Shown here: positions 10,761 to 23,823 of the stretch, piece after piece
How positions within the stretch are numbered: position 1 is the stretch's first letter
Layout: each line of letters opens with the position of its first letter
Source of the DNA: Psoroptes ovis
Lineage: Eukaryota > Arthropoda > Arachnida > Sarcoptiformes > Psoroptidae
Assembly (NCBI GenBank): GCA_002943765.1
Contig: PQWQ01000002.1
Span: 2,728,001 to 2,792,000, forward strand
Length of the DNA stretch: 64,000 nucleotides
Direction of reading: 5' to 3'
Notes under the pieces: generated by a model
Database searches by the model: none
What the model was told of the DNA's origin: nothing
Seen by the model: only the letters and a program-made list of their open reading frames with translations
Program-made: the position numbers and the translations under genes

Positions 10761-12813
10761 TTTTGATTTTTTCAAAATAAAACTCTTTAAATTAGAAAAG
10801 TTACAATTTCTAATTGAAATTGCAATCGTATCTTCATCTTTTACATGCTTCACAAAATGCCATTCACATTTGATGGTTATGAATATTCAACGAGAAAATT
10901 CATATGATATGCATTTATGAATAATGAATTTTGAATGATTTCAAAGAATTTGAAACGCAAAATTCCCAATAAATTGGTCAATATTCAATTGAATTCAATT
11001 CAAAGAAAAAAAACCTAAAATTCAAAGAATTTTCCCACAAATGATAATGGAAAAAAATTCCCCAACAAAAGGGTATTAATTCAACAATTCATCAAGAACA
11101 ATTAACCAATCAAAAAACAAATGGACACATAATTTCCCATAATGATCATTCCATGTGATCAAATCAAAATTCCAGCAAAAAATTGAAAAATTGATTAATC
11201 AATAAAAATTTACCTAAAAAAATTCATAATTCATAAATCAGATGTAATAATGATAATGATAAATCATAATGATGATGATATTGATGATGACGATAATAGT
11301 CAAAAGGATCAATAATTAAACATCAATAATGGCACAAAGACAACACTAATAATAATAATTAAACAATTAAATTTATAAGAATGCAGACGGAAATCATCAA
11401 TAATCAATGTGAATGGCAGCAGCAGAGGCTAAACAAAAAAATTCAAGGCTAAAAATGGCATATTTATTCATTTCAAATATTATTATTATAATTTTCAAAA
11501 TCAACCTTTCTCTCTTACGATGTTACGAGTAATTCAAAATTCATTATCATTATTATGATTATCAAAAATCATCATTTATTGCTCGATCGTTGAATTTGAA
11601 AAAATTGAAATTTCAAAAGAATTCTGGAAAAACCATTTCAAAGGTTTATGTTTGCTGCTCTCTCTGGAATTCACCCACACACAAACACGCGCACACACTT
11701 GTCCAATTGATATCAATGATTGTTAGCGTTTAGTATCACATGGAATTAATAATCAAATTCCAATTAATAATCAATCAATAAATCAATAGTGATTAATATA
11801 AATAATAACAATAGTGATGGATATCTCAATTAATCAAAAAAAATCATTGATATTTGATTCTCTGGTAATGAAAACAAGAAAAAAAATGATGGAAAAAAAG
11901 ATTTGACACCCATTGATTTAGTGAATCAATATTTTTTATGCATGAATTTATAATTAAAACAAAATTACACAGAATTATACACAATCGATTGTTATTGATG
12001 AATGAATCAATGAGAATGTAATGGAAAAAATGATTAATTTGTCGATTCATTTGCTTGTCAAATCGTTTAGATTTATTGACATTCTGTTTGTCTTTACAAA
12101 AATTCAACCATTATGACCGATTATGTTAATGATTATGATGATAATATGAATGATGATAATAAGCAGAATGAAATAATCGAAAATGATCATTTATGGCATC
12201 ATTTATATTCATCATCATTAAATAATCATTATCAATTATATCATTATGTTCAAATCGATTCTTTAATTCAATTATAAGTATATTTTATAATTATAATGTA
12301 AAATACAACATCATTTACTGATTGAATATGAAAATCTTATGACATGTTGCAGTAATAGCTATGAATATAAATTATCAAATTATTCGACTATCAATTGAAT
12401 AGAAAATAATTAAAATTAAAATGGAAAAAAATCACTTAATTTCATGTGAATGAGTAAAATCATCACTTAATGAATGAACACATGATTCTATTGAATGGAG
12501 AAAAAGAAAATTTGAACAATTGTACTTAACATCTAATTGTTCATAATAGATGTCAATTAATAATTTTTTTTTCAAGAATTTTTGAACCGGGGAATTTCCA
12601 AGATATTCTTTTTCATTGAAGAAAAAACAATCAAAATGCAAAAATCTTAAACATTTTCATTAGAAATCATTAATAAAACAAAAAATGATAATTGATTTGA
12701 ATTAATTGAATTTTTTCATTTTCATTTTTTGCTTTTACGATTCTTTGTTATAAGAAATTTTGATGAAAACATATTCAAATATTTCCAAGAAAATTTTTCC
12801 TCCAAACACTAAC

Positions 12814-12842
<29 letters not shown>
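12814..12842. repeat. 29-base A run
   Basis: An uninterrupted A homopolymer. I see no retroposed gene before it, so it looks like simple sequence rather than the tail of a processed copy. Confidence 0.8.
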
Positions 12843-12845
<3 letters not shown>

Positions 12846-13205
12846 AATGATCTTAAAAATTAAATTATTGAAAAAAGTAATGTATTCATTAAGAATTTCA
12901 TTCCAACATTGATATTCGGAATACCACCTTCAATTTTCATCAAAATAAATAAAGCAAAAAATCTTAATGATAATCAAACATTTGAATGTGTATTCGAGTA
13001 CATAAAATTAAAAATAAATTTAATTTTTTTGTATGAATATTTGAAATAATTTTTTTTTCATTTTTACATTTTTATAAAAATTTTTAATTTAATTGAAAAA
13101 AACATTGCACCAATAAAATGTTTTGATATTGACTTCCGATTTCAAGGTTAATCATTTTAAATATTAATTTCAAAAATGATTTAAATAATTATCATCATCA
13201 TCATC

Positions 13206-13257
13206 ATGATTATCCTGGCACCACATCACCGTTCCAGTGATGCACGAAAAAAGACAG
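13206..13257 (+). other. Candidate isolated first coding exon
   Basis: ATG at 13206 opens MIILAPHHRSSDARKKT, followed by a strong donor, ACAG|GTAAGC, at 13257/13258. The patch is clearly richer in G+C than its neighbourhood. No partner exon is recognised downstream, so this may be a first exon of a gene with a long intron, a non-coding exon, or chance. Confidence 0.2.
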
Positions 13258-16200
13258 GTAAGCAAGACAAGTTATCGAATGAAAATAATGATAATGATGA
13301 TGTTGATTATGATGGATAATTATGTTTGCATCTAATTTTGTCGATGAATATTTACAACAGTGAAAATATCAAAAAATATATACAACGTTACAATGTTTGA
13401 AGATGTGACAAAATTTAATTTTTTAAAAATTATATTTTTATTATTCATTCATTTTGACTAGGTCACATTATAATGAAAAATTTGAAAATTTTAAATTCAA
13501 ATGCTTCTTTTGAAAATTTTTCTCCACTGTTCAGAGCAAGTGTGTTTGAAAGATATGATTATAAAAATAATAATAAACATTTCATCATACATCATTGATT
13601 ATTATTATTTCTATACAATTTATCGAGACTAAAGAGAAAAGAAAAGAAGAAAAAATATAATCAAAATATCACACATTGATTATTAAGGGTTTCAACATAT
13701 TGCCTATGGGCTTTATTGAAAAAATTCATTATTATTATTATTATCATTATCATCGATACAGGCTACAAGTGAGAGGCTCTTTGGATAAATAAATTAATGT
13801 GTATTGAATGATGGTTGAATTTTGAATTGTAGAAAAACCTTCAAAATACTTGGAAAACATCAATACATACATCAACAATAAATAAGTACAAACTGATCGG
13901 TACAAATTAATAATATAATTTAATATGATTTTTTAGCGGAAAATAAAAACACAATGGATGATTGTAAATTAAATTGAATCGGTAATAATAATAATATGAA
14001 GAAAATTATAATTTTATTTCTTTCATTTGTAGTGTCTTTTGAATGCAACAAAAACAGCATCGAATTTGTTATGCAATTTTTGTATATTTATTTTACAAAA
14101 TTCATTTATTACTTATTATTTTCTTTTTAAATTTTTTTTTTCGTTTTGTTTTGTTCCAAAATGTTTATTTTGTTTTCACATTGTGGCCAATTGTTTAATG
14201 ATAATACAAGTAATAATAACCATTGAAGCATGTAAAAATTTGATTATTCAAAATGAATCAATTTTAATTTCATTCGACGCTTTTTCTTTCCAGTATTTTC
14301 TAAATAAATTGTTTCATTCTTTTACGTGTAAAAAAATGGAAAATGAAATCACTCTAATAAGATTAGTTCAATCAATTTGATTTTATGTTATGAATGAAAA
14401 AAAAATCAGGTCACTTCTGGATCATTTATCAAAAGTAATTTTTCATTTTTTTTGGTCAATAAATTTCTTTTTAGTTCCATCATTGTTCCAGGAGAGAAAT
14501 TCTGAGAACAATTTTTTTTTTTTTTTGAAAAAATTTCATCGGAAATCCCCTGGAAATCAAAAATAAGCAATAATTCTTTCTCTAATTGATTCTGATCAGA
14601 TTATCACGAGGACATTTTGAAAATATTTAAGTTTAAACATTTGAAAAAAAAATTGTATCATGAGTTTCAATCAAAGAAAAATTCATTGAAAAAATTTTCC
14701 TTGACATTGTTTGTTCATTGAAAGCATCAATTTTTTATTTAAATATGCTTAGTACGGATGTTATATTGTAATTGTAATTAATTCATCATTTAATATTACT
14801 AGTATTCGTATAAATGATACATTCATTTCACTTGAATTCAATGTATTAATGCTTACTTTAATCTGTAACACATTGAAAACGAAAAATGTAGATTGTCATT
14901 GAATCAAAGATTCACTGAGATTCCAGTATTGAACATTTGTAACATTCATTCATTTTTTTTCATTACAATTGTCAATGACAATTGATGTGTTATCAGGAAA
15001 ATTTTTTGAAATTGTAAAAATATTGAAATTCCTTATCATGTTTTCTAAGATCGAATTTGAAATCGAAAAAATCAAGAATTTTAATTATTTTTCGATTTCA
15101 TTTATGAATTTATTTTTTTGTTCTTCTTTGATTAATCCAGATTAATCTGGTTTTGTTTTATTATTTTATTAGTTTGTTCGACCATAAAATCACGATCATC
15201 GAAGAAGATATATGATTTTGAATTTGAAATGAGTAAAAATATCAATCAAAGGTGAAAATGAATCAAAATGAAATGGAAAACAATTTAAAATTTCGAGTTT
15301 AAAACAACGACAATAACCTGTTGCACATATTTTGGCCATTAACATTCACTATCATCGGAATTCATGCATTGTACACCACCTAATCAATAAATCAAAAAAT
15401 AATGAAATCAATTTTCTTCTGAAAATATAATCGAAATTTATGATAATCAACATAATAATAATGATGATGATGGATAACAATGAAAGTATTGAAATGATTG
15501 AATTTGAAAAAAAATGAAAATTGAAATTCAAAAATTTGAAAACGTGTATTAATATTCATTCATTTATTAATGTATAATAGCCTAATCGGAAATTCACATC
15601 ACATTCATTTAGATGTATTGCATGCAAAAACATCAAATCAAAACTAAAACATTTTAACAATTTCGACATTTCGGGATCTATTTGATCAGTTTGGATAGAA
15701 GAATTTTATCGTAATGAAATGTTCACGATCACCATCGAAAAAAATGTGATAATGTGAGTGACCTTACGGACAAAATTTAAAGGAATTTTTTTTTCGGTAA
15801 AGTTTTTCTTTTATCAGTAAAATCATTGCTTCACATTCAGGTTCAGGTCATTACACCTTCTAGGTAGTTTATTAATCTCTATTCATATATGGATTCTGCA
15901 AACATAATTTCAATTTTCTTTTCAAAAAAAGCCAGAGGTTATTGAAATTTTGCTTTTTTTCATTTTCGTTCAAATTTTGATATTCGATTTCGAACGAGGA
16001 TAATGTCAACGGTCGAAGTGATGTAATTTTTTCAACATAAAGGTCATATACATTGGTCATTTGAATGTTTATTCTTTAATATTGAATTGGCAAATTTTTT
16101 TCTCATGTTTAACATTGAATGAAGATGATTTACACATAGAACAACTGTATGATGATGGTGATGATCATTATTATGTAATCAGAATTTTTTAAAAAATATC

Positions 16201-19200
16201 TAAATTTTTTGTATATTTTTACATTTTAATACTTCTATTTTCTATTCGAATTCAATATATTCACACACAAAGAGAAATCATTCTATCATTGAAATATGAA
16301 ATTGAATTTGGAATTGAAAAATGCAATCTCAATTTTAATCACATCAAATCACATCACAAACACAAACATCATTGCGAATTTGCATTCTTCACCTTGATGA
16401 GTTTTATTTATATTTTTAAGGCGTGTGAGCATTTTTCATGAGAATTTTTATGAATATTTATAAATTTAAATATTTAAATTTCAAAATTATCATTCAATAA
16501 TGATAATGATGATGATAATATTGTCATTACCATCATTCTTATTTTATTTGATGTAATATTATCGATGAAATCAATATATTTGAATTGAATTTCCAAATTT
16601 ATTCCGTTATCGCTTTCCCCTTTCTTCTCAAAATTAAACGTTCCAAAATGTTTCTGACAATTTCATTGATCATTTTCATCATGATTATTATCACACATTG
16701 GCAATAGCAACAGCAACAAAATTTCAAATGAAAATTTGAATTTAATTAACACATATGATAATAACATATTGGATAAAATTTTAACCGTTTCTTAATCATT
16801 TGAAAATTTTTGTTTATTTTTATCGAAATCGAAAATTAAAACTCTACATTTACAGAAGTCATATACATAAATATATAAATCAAAATAAATAAATTAAATT
16901 TATATCAATGATAATGAATGAAACGTGATGGCTGGATAATGATAATATCAATGATTATCATGATATAATAACATGATCATTCATTAAGATTTTTTTCTTT
17001 GATAATTTAGAATAAATCCATCTTGTTACAAAGAAAAAAATATACATCTTCGATTATTTGTTTTTTGATTGTATATTTCGTATGGCATTTCGTGTATCAA
17101 TTCAATTTGATTAGATTGGAAAAATTGAAAGATCATCGCTAATTTTACATAATAATTACAAATACAATAAACAATTGTTTGCGTGTTGTTTTTTTCTAAA
17201 TATTGTGATAATAATATTTGCATAGATTTGTATCAAAACACGTGCAGTAAGTACACATTGTGATACACAATCTATGTTGAATCATGATTGTTAAACTATG
17301 CAAAAAACAAGAAAAAATCAATTACAATGCCATTATTACAACCAAAAGATAAAATATTATTATTATTATTATTATCATTGTGATAACATCAAAAATATAT
17401 GTATTTCAAATCAAATATCTTCCTTTACACATATGATAGATTCAAATGTTAAATATTGCAAATACCTTGATTTTATTTTGTGTTTTGATACGGCTGTGCC
17501 ATGATTTTACAATGAAATTTATAACGGATTTTCCCTCTCTTTGGAAAACTGTTTCTCATTTATAAATTCACTTTTATCAGAAAAACACTTTCATATGAAT
17601 CATGCGATCATATGTGAACTGATTTCGTATATGAATTATCGAGAACGAGAAAAAAAGCAAAAAAATTCATTTCAAATCAAACAAATGATTACGATAAAAA
17701 AAATGCGGGAAAAAAAGTGCTCGATAAAACTGTGTCCGAGTTCACATTTAAACACATTTTGACATTACATATATGTGTTTGTGTGTGTTCGCGTTTGAAG
17801 GACCATTTTCCGCCATATTTTTGTTTTTTCAGTGTTTATATTACAAACGTTTTAAATTAAAATGATAATCAATATGAATACCTGAATGAATGAATGAATA
17901 ATACATTCATTTGAAAAAAAATTGCAATCTAAATCTGAAAAAATTTCTGAATTTCTAAATTTCGATTTCATTTGTTAATAACTCGTTTTTTTGTTTCATA
18001 TATTCATTGATTTATTTATATTTCACCTACTCATTATTTATTATTATTATTTTTTCAACTATTAAGATCATTACTTCTTAAAATTATTTATATTAAAATC
18101 ATTCATTTTTTGTTTTGTTGCCCATCTTAATGATCATCATTATCATTTTGATAATTTAATCTTGAATTTATATGAAAAAATTATTATCATTTTTTCATTT
18201 CATTACAATTCAACAATCAGTCATTCAGTCAGTCAGTGTTAACGTTTTTTTTATAATTGAATCTTAATAATTTCCTTAATACTTTTTTTCAATTTCTATT
18301 CGGTCCTCAAGGTTTTTCGATTTATTTCGATTAGTTTTTATCAAATTTTTTCAAATGGTCATTAAATTTTCCGAATTAAAATCAACAAAGAATTGGTTTT
18401 TGTTTTTTTCAATTAAAAAATAAACAAAATTCAAAATCGAAAAAAGAATATTGTCATTTTGTCATTCAAAAAAAAAGAAAAATATACATTGAAAAACATT
18501 ATTTCAATATTTTGACAATTGACAGTTAAATCTTTTTAAAAATTTGATTGATTGATTCATTGTTGTAATATATAATTCGCATTAGTGCATGGACCATACT
18601 ATCAACATCGCTATCATCATCAGTGACCATGAATCGAAATTAACGTATCACTATTGCTTTTTCAAGACATTTGCTTATTACTAGTAATGTTCATCTTCGC
18701 ATCACTGATTTCAATTGAATTTGAATGAAATTCTTCTTTTTATTTTGAAACAAAAAAATTTCGAAAATACTGTAAACATCCTTGGATTTGAATTTGTGAA
18801 AAAAATTTTTTCGTTTTTTTACTGAATTACTGAATTTTTTTTTTTGTTGCCAAAATCATTCATCATTATTGCTTATCTTTATTATTATTACTTACTTACA
18901 ATCCATTCACAAAAGATTACAAATATTTTTTTTTTTTTGTTTTCTTTGAATTAATTCGTCATTGTGGAAATAATTTTTTTTTCAATTTTGTGTGAATCGT
19001 TAATGGAGAAATAATTTTCAAAGCATTTATTTATTCAAAGAAAACAAAAATCAATCGACAATCATTATGTATTATGAAATATTTTAAAGAAATTACTATT
19101 CTTTCTTTTTTACCATTTTATGAATAAAATTCATTCACCATTTTCACATAATAATAATAATAATAATTGTCTTACTTAATATTGACTTTGAAATTTTAGT

Positions 19201-22200
19201 TAAGTTTAAAATTAATTATAATTACAAAAGACTTAGTGCTATTATTTGATGTGACAATTGTCCTGTTTTTTGGATTATTTTTGTTGGTGTTAAAATGATT
19301 TCATCGTTATTATGTGTCAAAAATACTAGCAAATCAGAGATAGAGAAAAAAAGGATAAATGAATAAGGAAAGGATAGAGAAAGGATAAATGATCCATCAA
19401 TCTTAATTTAACTTTCAAAGTAGCAAATAATTGGATTTAAATCTATTTGATCTGTATTTATTTACTTAATGCGAATATAATGAAATGACAAATTTACATC
19501 CACCTTGATGTTCATGGCTATGATTAATTTCATTTTTTCCATTTATTTTATATTCAACAAAATGATAATATTCTTTGAAGGTTTATAATTATCTAAATTT
19601 GAAATTTCTATTTCTTCATTAACATATATTTAAATTGTTGTTTTTAGTATTCAATTGCAAAACACATGATCAAATACAGTTAGAATTTAATTGTAAACAT
19701 TTTTTCAATCATCAATAAATCAATGAATGTGTTCGATAGAAAAAACAACAGCAGATAATTAATCATAATCACAATTAATTTGAATTTATTTAAATAAATT
19801 TCCGATTATAATTGATAATTTTAATGGAAATTCAATCGTTTAAGAATAATTGATGCATATTTTGCATGTGATTTTGATCGTTTTCGGCAATCATCATGAT
19901 TACCCTACGTGGTGGTGGATATTTGCATGAAAGAATCTTGAATTTTTTTCACCACGTATTCACAATCGAAAATTGTGAAAATCAATTGAAATTTATTTTT
20001 GATTCACTCACAAATGGCAACCTCTTCATAAAATATCATCAAACCAAGTGCTTTGGTATTTCAAATTGGAATTCAAATGACTTTTGAAATTTTTGAATGA
20101 GATGATATCACTTGCACACAAACACATGCAAATGTAAACAATTATGATAAATCATTTTGAATTTTTTTTTCTTCAAGAATAAATGAAAATTTCAATTGAT
20201 TTCATATATTGTCCAAAAAAAATTTTCCGCCGCCAACGTAGTCTTGTGATAATAGCTTCATTTGCGAATTTTGAAAGAAAAAAAAATTTGAATGATAAAT
20301 TGAATTAAAAATGAAATTCAATCAATAAATCAATGTAAAAATTTTGCATAAATTCTATTCAATTCATGGCCATTCAGTATAAATGAAATATTTTTGTTTT
20401 TGTTGCAATTGATTGTTTACAAATTCGTAAATTTTTTTCATACAATTTACAAATTTATCACTAATGATAATTGTCATTAGCGGTTGGATAGGGTATTGTT
20501 TATGGATGCTTGCAATTTCAAGCAAATAAATGTATTCATTTACGTTGGTTGATTGATCATATCAAATTGAAATATTCCAATTTTTCAAACTATTCAAATG
20601 ATTGATATTTCAATGAAAAAAATGAAAATTTGAATGAAACAAAAATCCCTAATAAGTCCTTAACATTGAATTTTTTCAAATTTTCGCCGCCACTACTGCT
20701 GTTGCTATTGTAATTGTCATTGATCATATTTATTATTCGTTGTTGTCAACAGATATTTGTTTTGAGTGTAACAAGTGATGAATTAATGAAATTTGATGAA
20801 AACAAAATTAATTGAATTTATGAAAAATTTTGAGATTCAATTAAAATATTATTGTTTTTGATTCTTCAGTTTTGAATACATTTAAACAATTATTTGATCA
20901 TTCGACCATCCATTATCATTAATGGGGAGAATTTTCGTTTTAAAAAAATTAATTTTAATTGTATATTGTCTGATTATGAGTAGTCTCAAGAATTTGGACA
21001 ATGAATATTGATAAAATAATCATTCAATTTTCAATAAAACAAAATTTTTCATTACAATACATTAATGATAATGATTAATGTCATTAAATCAACTTAATTA
21101 ATCAAAATGAAAGCCTAATCGATCGTTAATGAAAAAATAAATATAGATAATATTCAAAGAATTAATATTTTTAAAAAATGCCTTAATGTTTGGACATGTT
21201 GATTGGATTAGAAGATTAATTATAAATGAAAAATATTGAAATTGAAAATAGATAATCACAACATCCAAATAACTCTAACTAATCGATCGATCGATTTAAT
21301 AGTTAAAATACAAACATATTTATTGAATGCTTTGAATTTTAAGAAAGGAAAATCGACGTTCAAATTCGTATGAGATTGAAAAGAAAAATAATAAAAAGGA
21401 GAAATTCAATCGATTAATTACATTTCATTAATTTGGAAAAACCATTTCGAATATCATTAAATTTGAAATTGAATTAAGCATTCAATACAAGCATATCACG
21501 CTATAATATTCTATGAGAATATATCCAATTTTTTAATTTTTTCATCATTTTATGACCCTTCCAATCAAATCGAAGAAGAGAAATCATGAATTTGTAAAAT
21601 TAAAAAACAATATCAAATCAAATCAAAGATCAGATCAAAGAGATCGATGACCAGATAAATTCAATGATTTGTTGCTCAATGATGTGTGGAAAAAAAGTAA
21701 TGAAAGTTTATTAACTGTTTATATAATCGTAATTGTTTTTGGGTTCAAACTTTTGAAACAAGAATTATGATTTTTCGTTCAATGATTAATAAGAATGAAT
21801 CAGTAATGGTAAATAATGGATATAGAAAATAGTAACCAATGATAATAATAATGATAATTATTATCATTATTATACTATTGATGATCACAATAACAATAAT
21901 AATCGAAAGAAAAACGAAAGACATTGACTTTGATAATGAAATAAAATAAATTTCAATAGAAAGCAAAAACAAAACAAAAGTGAAAATTCTTCGATCTTGA
22001 AAAATTTAATCAATTTACATTGAAAAATGAAGAGAAATTTATTCATTGTTTTTCAGTAGAATCGTGATTTCATTTTTCGCAATTAAATAAACAAAATAAT
22101 AATAATAAATAAATAATAAAATGAATTTTTTCGAATATAAACGCACATACAATTGAAAATAAATCATCTAATTACATGTACATCATCATTATTAGTATTC

Positions 22201-22335
22201 ATTGTAAATTCTTGGCATTTTCAATGATATATGATCATTAATGATTTAATCATTTAATCAAGAAGAAAAACTAAACAATCAAATTCATTATCATTTCAAG
22301 AATAAATCTTAGAAGAAAAATAAATTGTTACCTAC
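13258..22335. other. Gene-poor AT-rich DNA
   Basis: No supported gene in about 9 kb. The longest frames (for example 14043-14380) are Phe/Ile/Tyr-rich and low in complexity. A 62-codon ATG-initiated frame at 15872-16060 is listed separately. Simple repeats of AAT and ATG type are frequent. Confidence 0.55.
15872..16060 (-). other. Small ORF of 62 codons, doubtful
   Basis: It starts with ATG at 16060 and ends with TAA at 15872. Its composition is more protein-like than that of neighbouring frames (it begins MTNVYDLYVEKITSLRPL), with a charged middle and no signal peptide or membrane segment. No promoter or homology is recognised. It could be a small gene, an exon remnant or chance. Confidence 0.15.
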
Positions 22336-22392
22336 CTGACCTTTCCTTCGGGAAGATATGATATTCACGATTTCCTAATTTCATTGTGAATC
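22336..22392 (-). other. Candidate 57-base exon
   Basis: On the minus strand TTTTGAAG|GATTCACA at 22392 is a plausible acceptor and GGTCAG|GTAGGT at 22336/22335 a strong donor. In between, one frame reads TMKLGNREYHIFPKERS without interruption, and G+C is locally raised. The length is a multiple of three (phase 1 on both sides), as in a cassette exon; alternatively ATG at 22384 starts a first exon. I do not recognise the peptide and no phase-matched partner exon was found. Confidence 0.3.
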
Positions 22393-23823
22393 CTTCAAAA
22401 ATAATTTGAAAAACAAGGAAAAATTCAAATTTGATTATTGTTTACAGAGCGTAATTACCAATATAATTAGTCAATTAGACTTGAAGCAAAATTTGACATT
22501 TAATAATTCATTTTATTTTATTTTTTTTCTAACTCGTTAAGACCTCGATCATTTTATGCTGGGCTTTATGTTTATGCTGAATAAAGTTAAAAATTTCGTG
22601 GAAAATGAAAAAGTTTTGGAAAATTTTCAATATGTAGCGCCATCGATTGTCTTTGAATTAAAAAAATGAAATAAAAATGTCAAAAATCAATTTGGAATTA
22701 AAATCATTTCAAATTCAAAGATTGATTTTTTGTTTTCTCGGGAATGGATGGAAAAATTCCGGCTCCATTCTCTCACTTTCCATTCCAATAAATGAACATG
22801 CTGTAATAAATACTATTCGTTGCCATTCGCAACTTTGCAATCGTCAAGAATCGGCTGCTAAAAAGATAACGATGATGATGATGTACCATGCACACACGCA
22901 TATAATTGGAATTTGATCTGATCGATTGTGATAAAAATGATAGGAAGAAAAAATTTTTTTTGCCGATTCTCAATTCAAAATTTTTTATTCGGGTTACCAA
23001 GTGACAATTTGGAATCGCCGATATCAATAATAATTGTCATTATTACAAAATTTGAATTGTTTCAATCTGAAAATGAGAATGAGAATATTATTTTGAGAAT
23101 CGAGACATCAATTTTTTTCATTCATCATCATCATCATCTATGATACATTGTCCGGAGAGAGAATTGGAGAGTCAAAATGATAGAAAAACACACCACTTTC
23201 AATTTGATTAACTCAATTTTATGGCTCATACATGAGAAAAAAAAAATTGAAGAAAAAGGAAAAAATTTTTGGTTGTTATCAAATCGATTCTATTACAAAT
23301 CAAATGACATCGAAAAAAATTAATGATGATAATAATAATAATAATAATGATCTTTGAATAACGAGGAATTTGGAAAATTCTACAAAATTTTCATTTGTAT
23401 AGTTTTTTTTTGAATATTACAAATTTTCAATATTAAATAATAATTAAAATGAAACAATGTTTTTTTTAACTGAAACAATTTATATTGATTTCTATTGAAT
23501 CGCTTATTTTTGTGTGACATCATTATTACAGCAACAATATATTAATATAGTAGTAAAAGTGAGAAAAACAATTATTTGATTTATTATTATTATTATTAAA
23601 TAAATTCATGTTTAAATAATGATAATATCAATATAGTTATAGTAATAGAGATAATATAAGAATCTATATGAGGATTTCTAATATGAATTTCAAGCATATT
23701 AAATGATAAGATTATAATACTTGGGTCATTTACGAGAAATGAAAAATTTTTCTGTCAAGTTTTACTAATATTTATACATTTATTTAAATTCTAAAATTTA
23801 TGTATATAATATTTCAATAATAA
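22393..23823. other. Spacer downstream of the SLC6 gene
   Basis: No supported gene. Around 22740-22880 the DNA is less AT-rich and frames are open on both strands. On the minus strand an 81-base block lies between TTTTTAG and GTGAGAG splice-like signals, but its phase does not match the candidate exon at 22336-22392. An AATAAA on the minus strand (23779-23784) lies about 40 bases after the SLC6 stop codon and probably ends that transcript. Confidence 0.45.

Larger units (their letters stand above)
8292..13205. other. Gene-poor AT-rich DNA
   Basis: No supported gene. It holds many short low-complexity frames, ATG/AAT repeats, T runs (10090-10117) and a 29-base A run (12814-12842). A small GC-richer CTG island at 10707-10760 is listed separately. 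It may be intergenic or intronic. Confidence 0.55.

Noticed and set aside
14039..14380. 113-codon plus frame
   Set aside because: It begins at TTG and is dominated by Phe, Ile, Tyr and Cys from T-rich DNA. The first ATG in frame comes only halfway.
22773..22853. 81-base minus-strand block between TTTTTAG and GTGAGAG as an exon
   Set aside because: Its end phase does not fit the candidate exon at 22336-22392 and the plus strand is equally open. No family is recognised.
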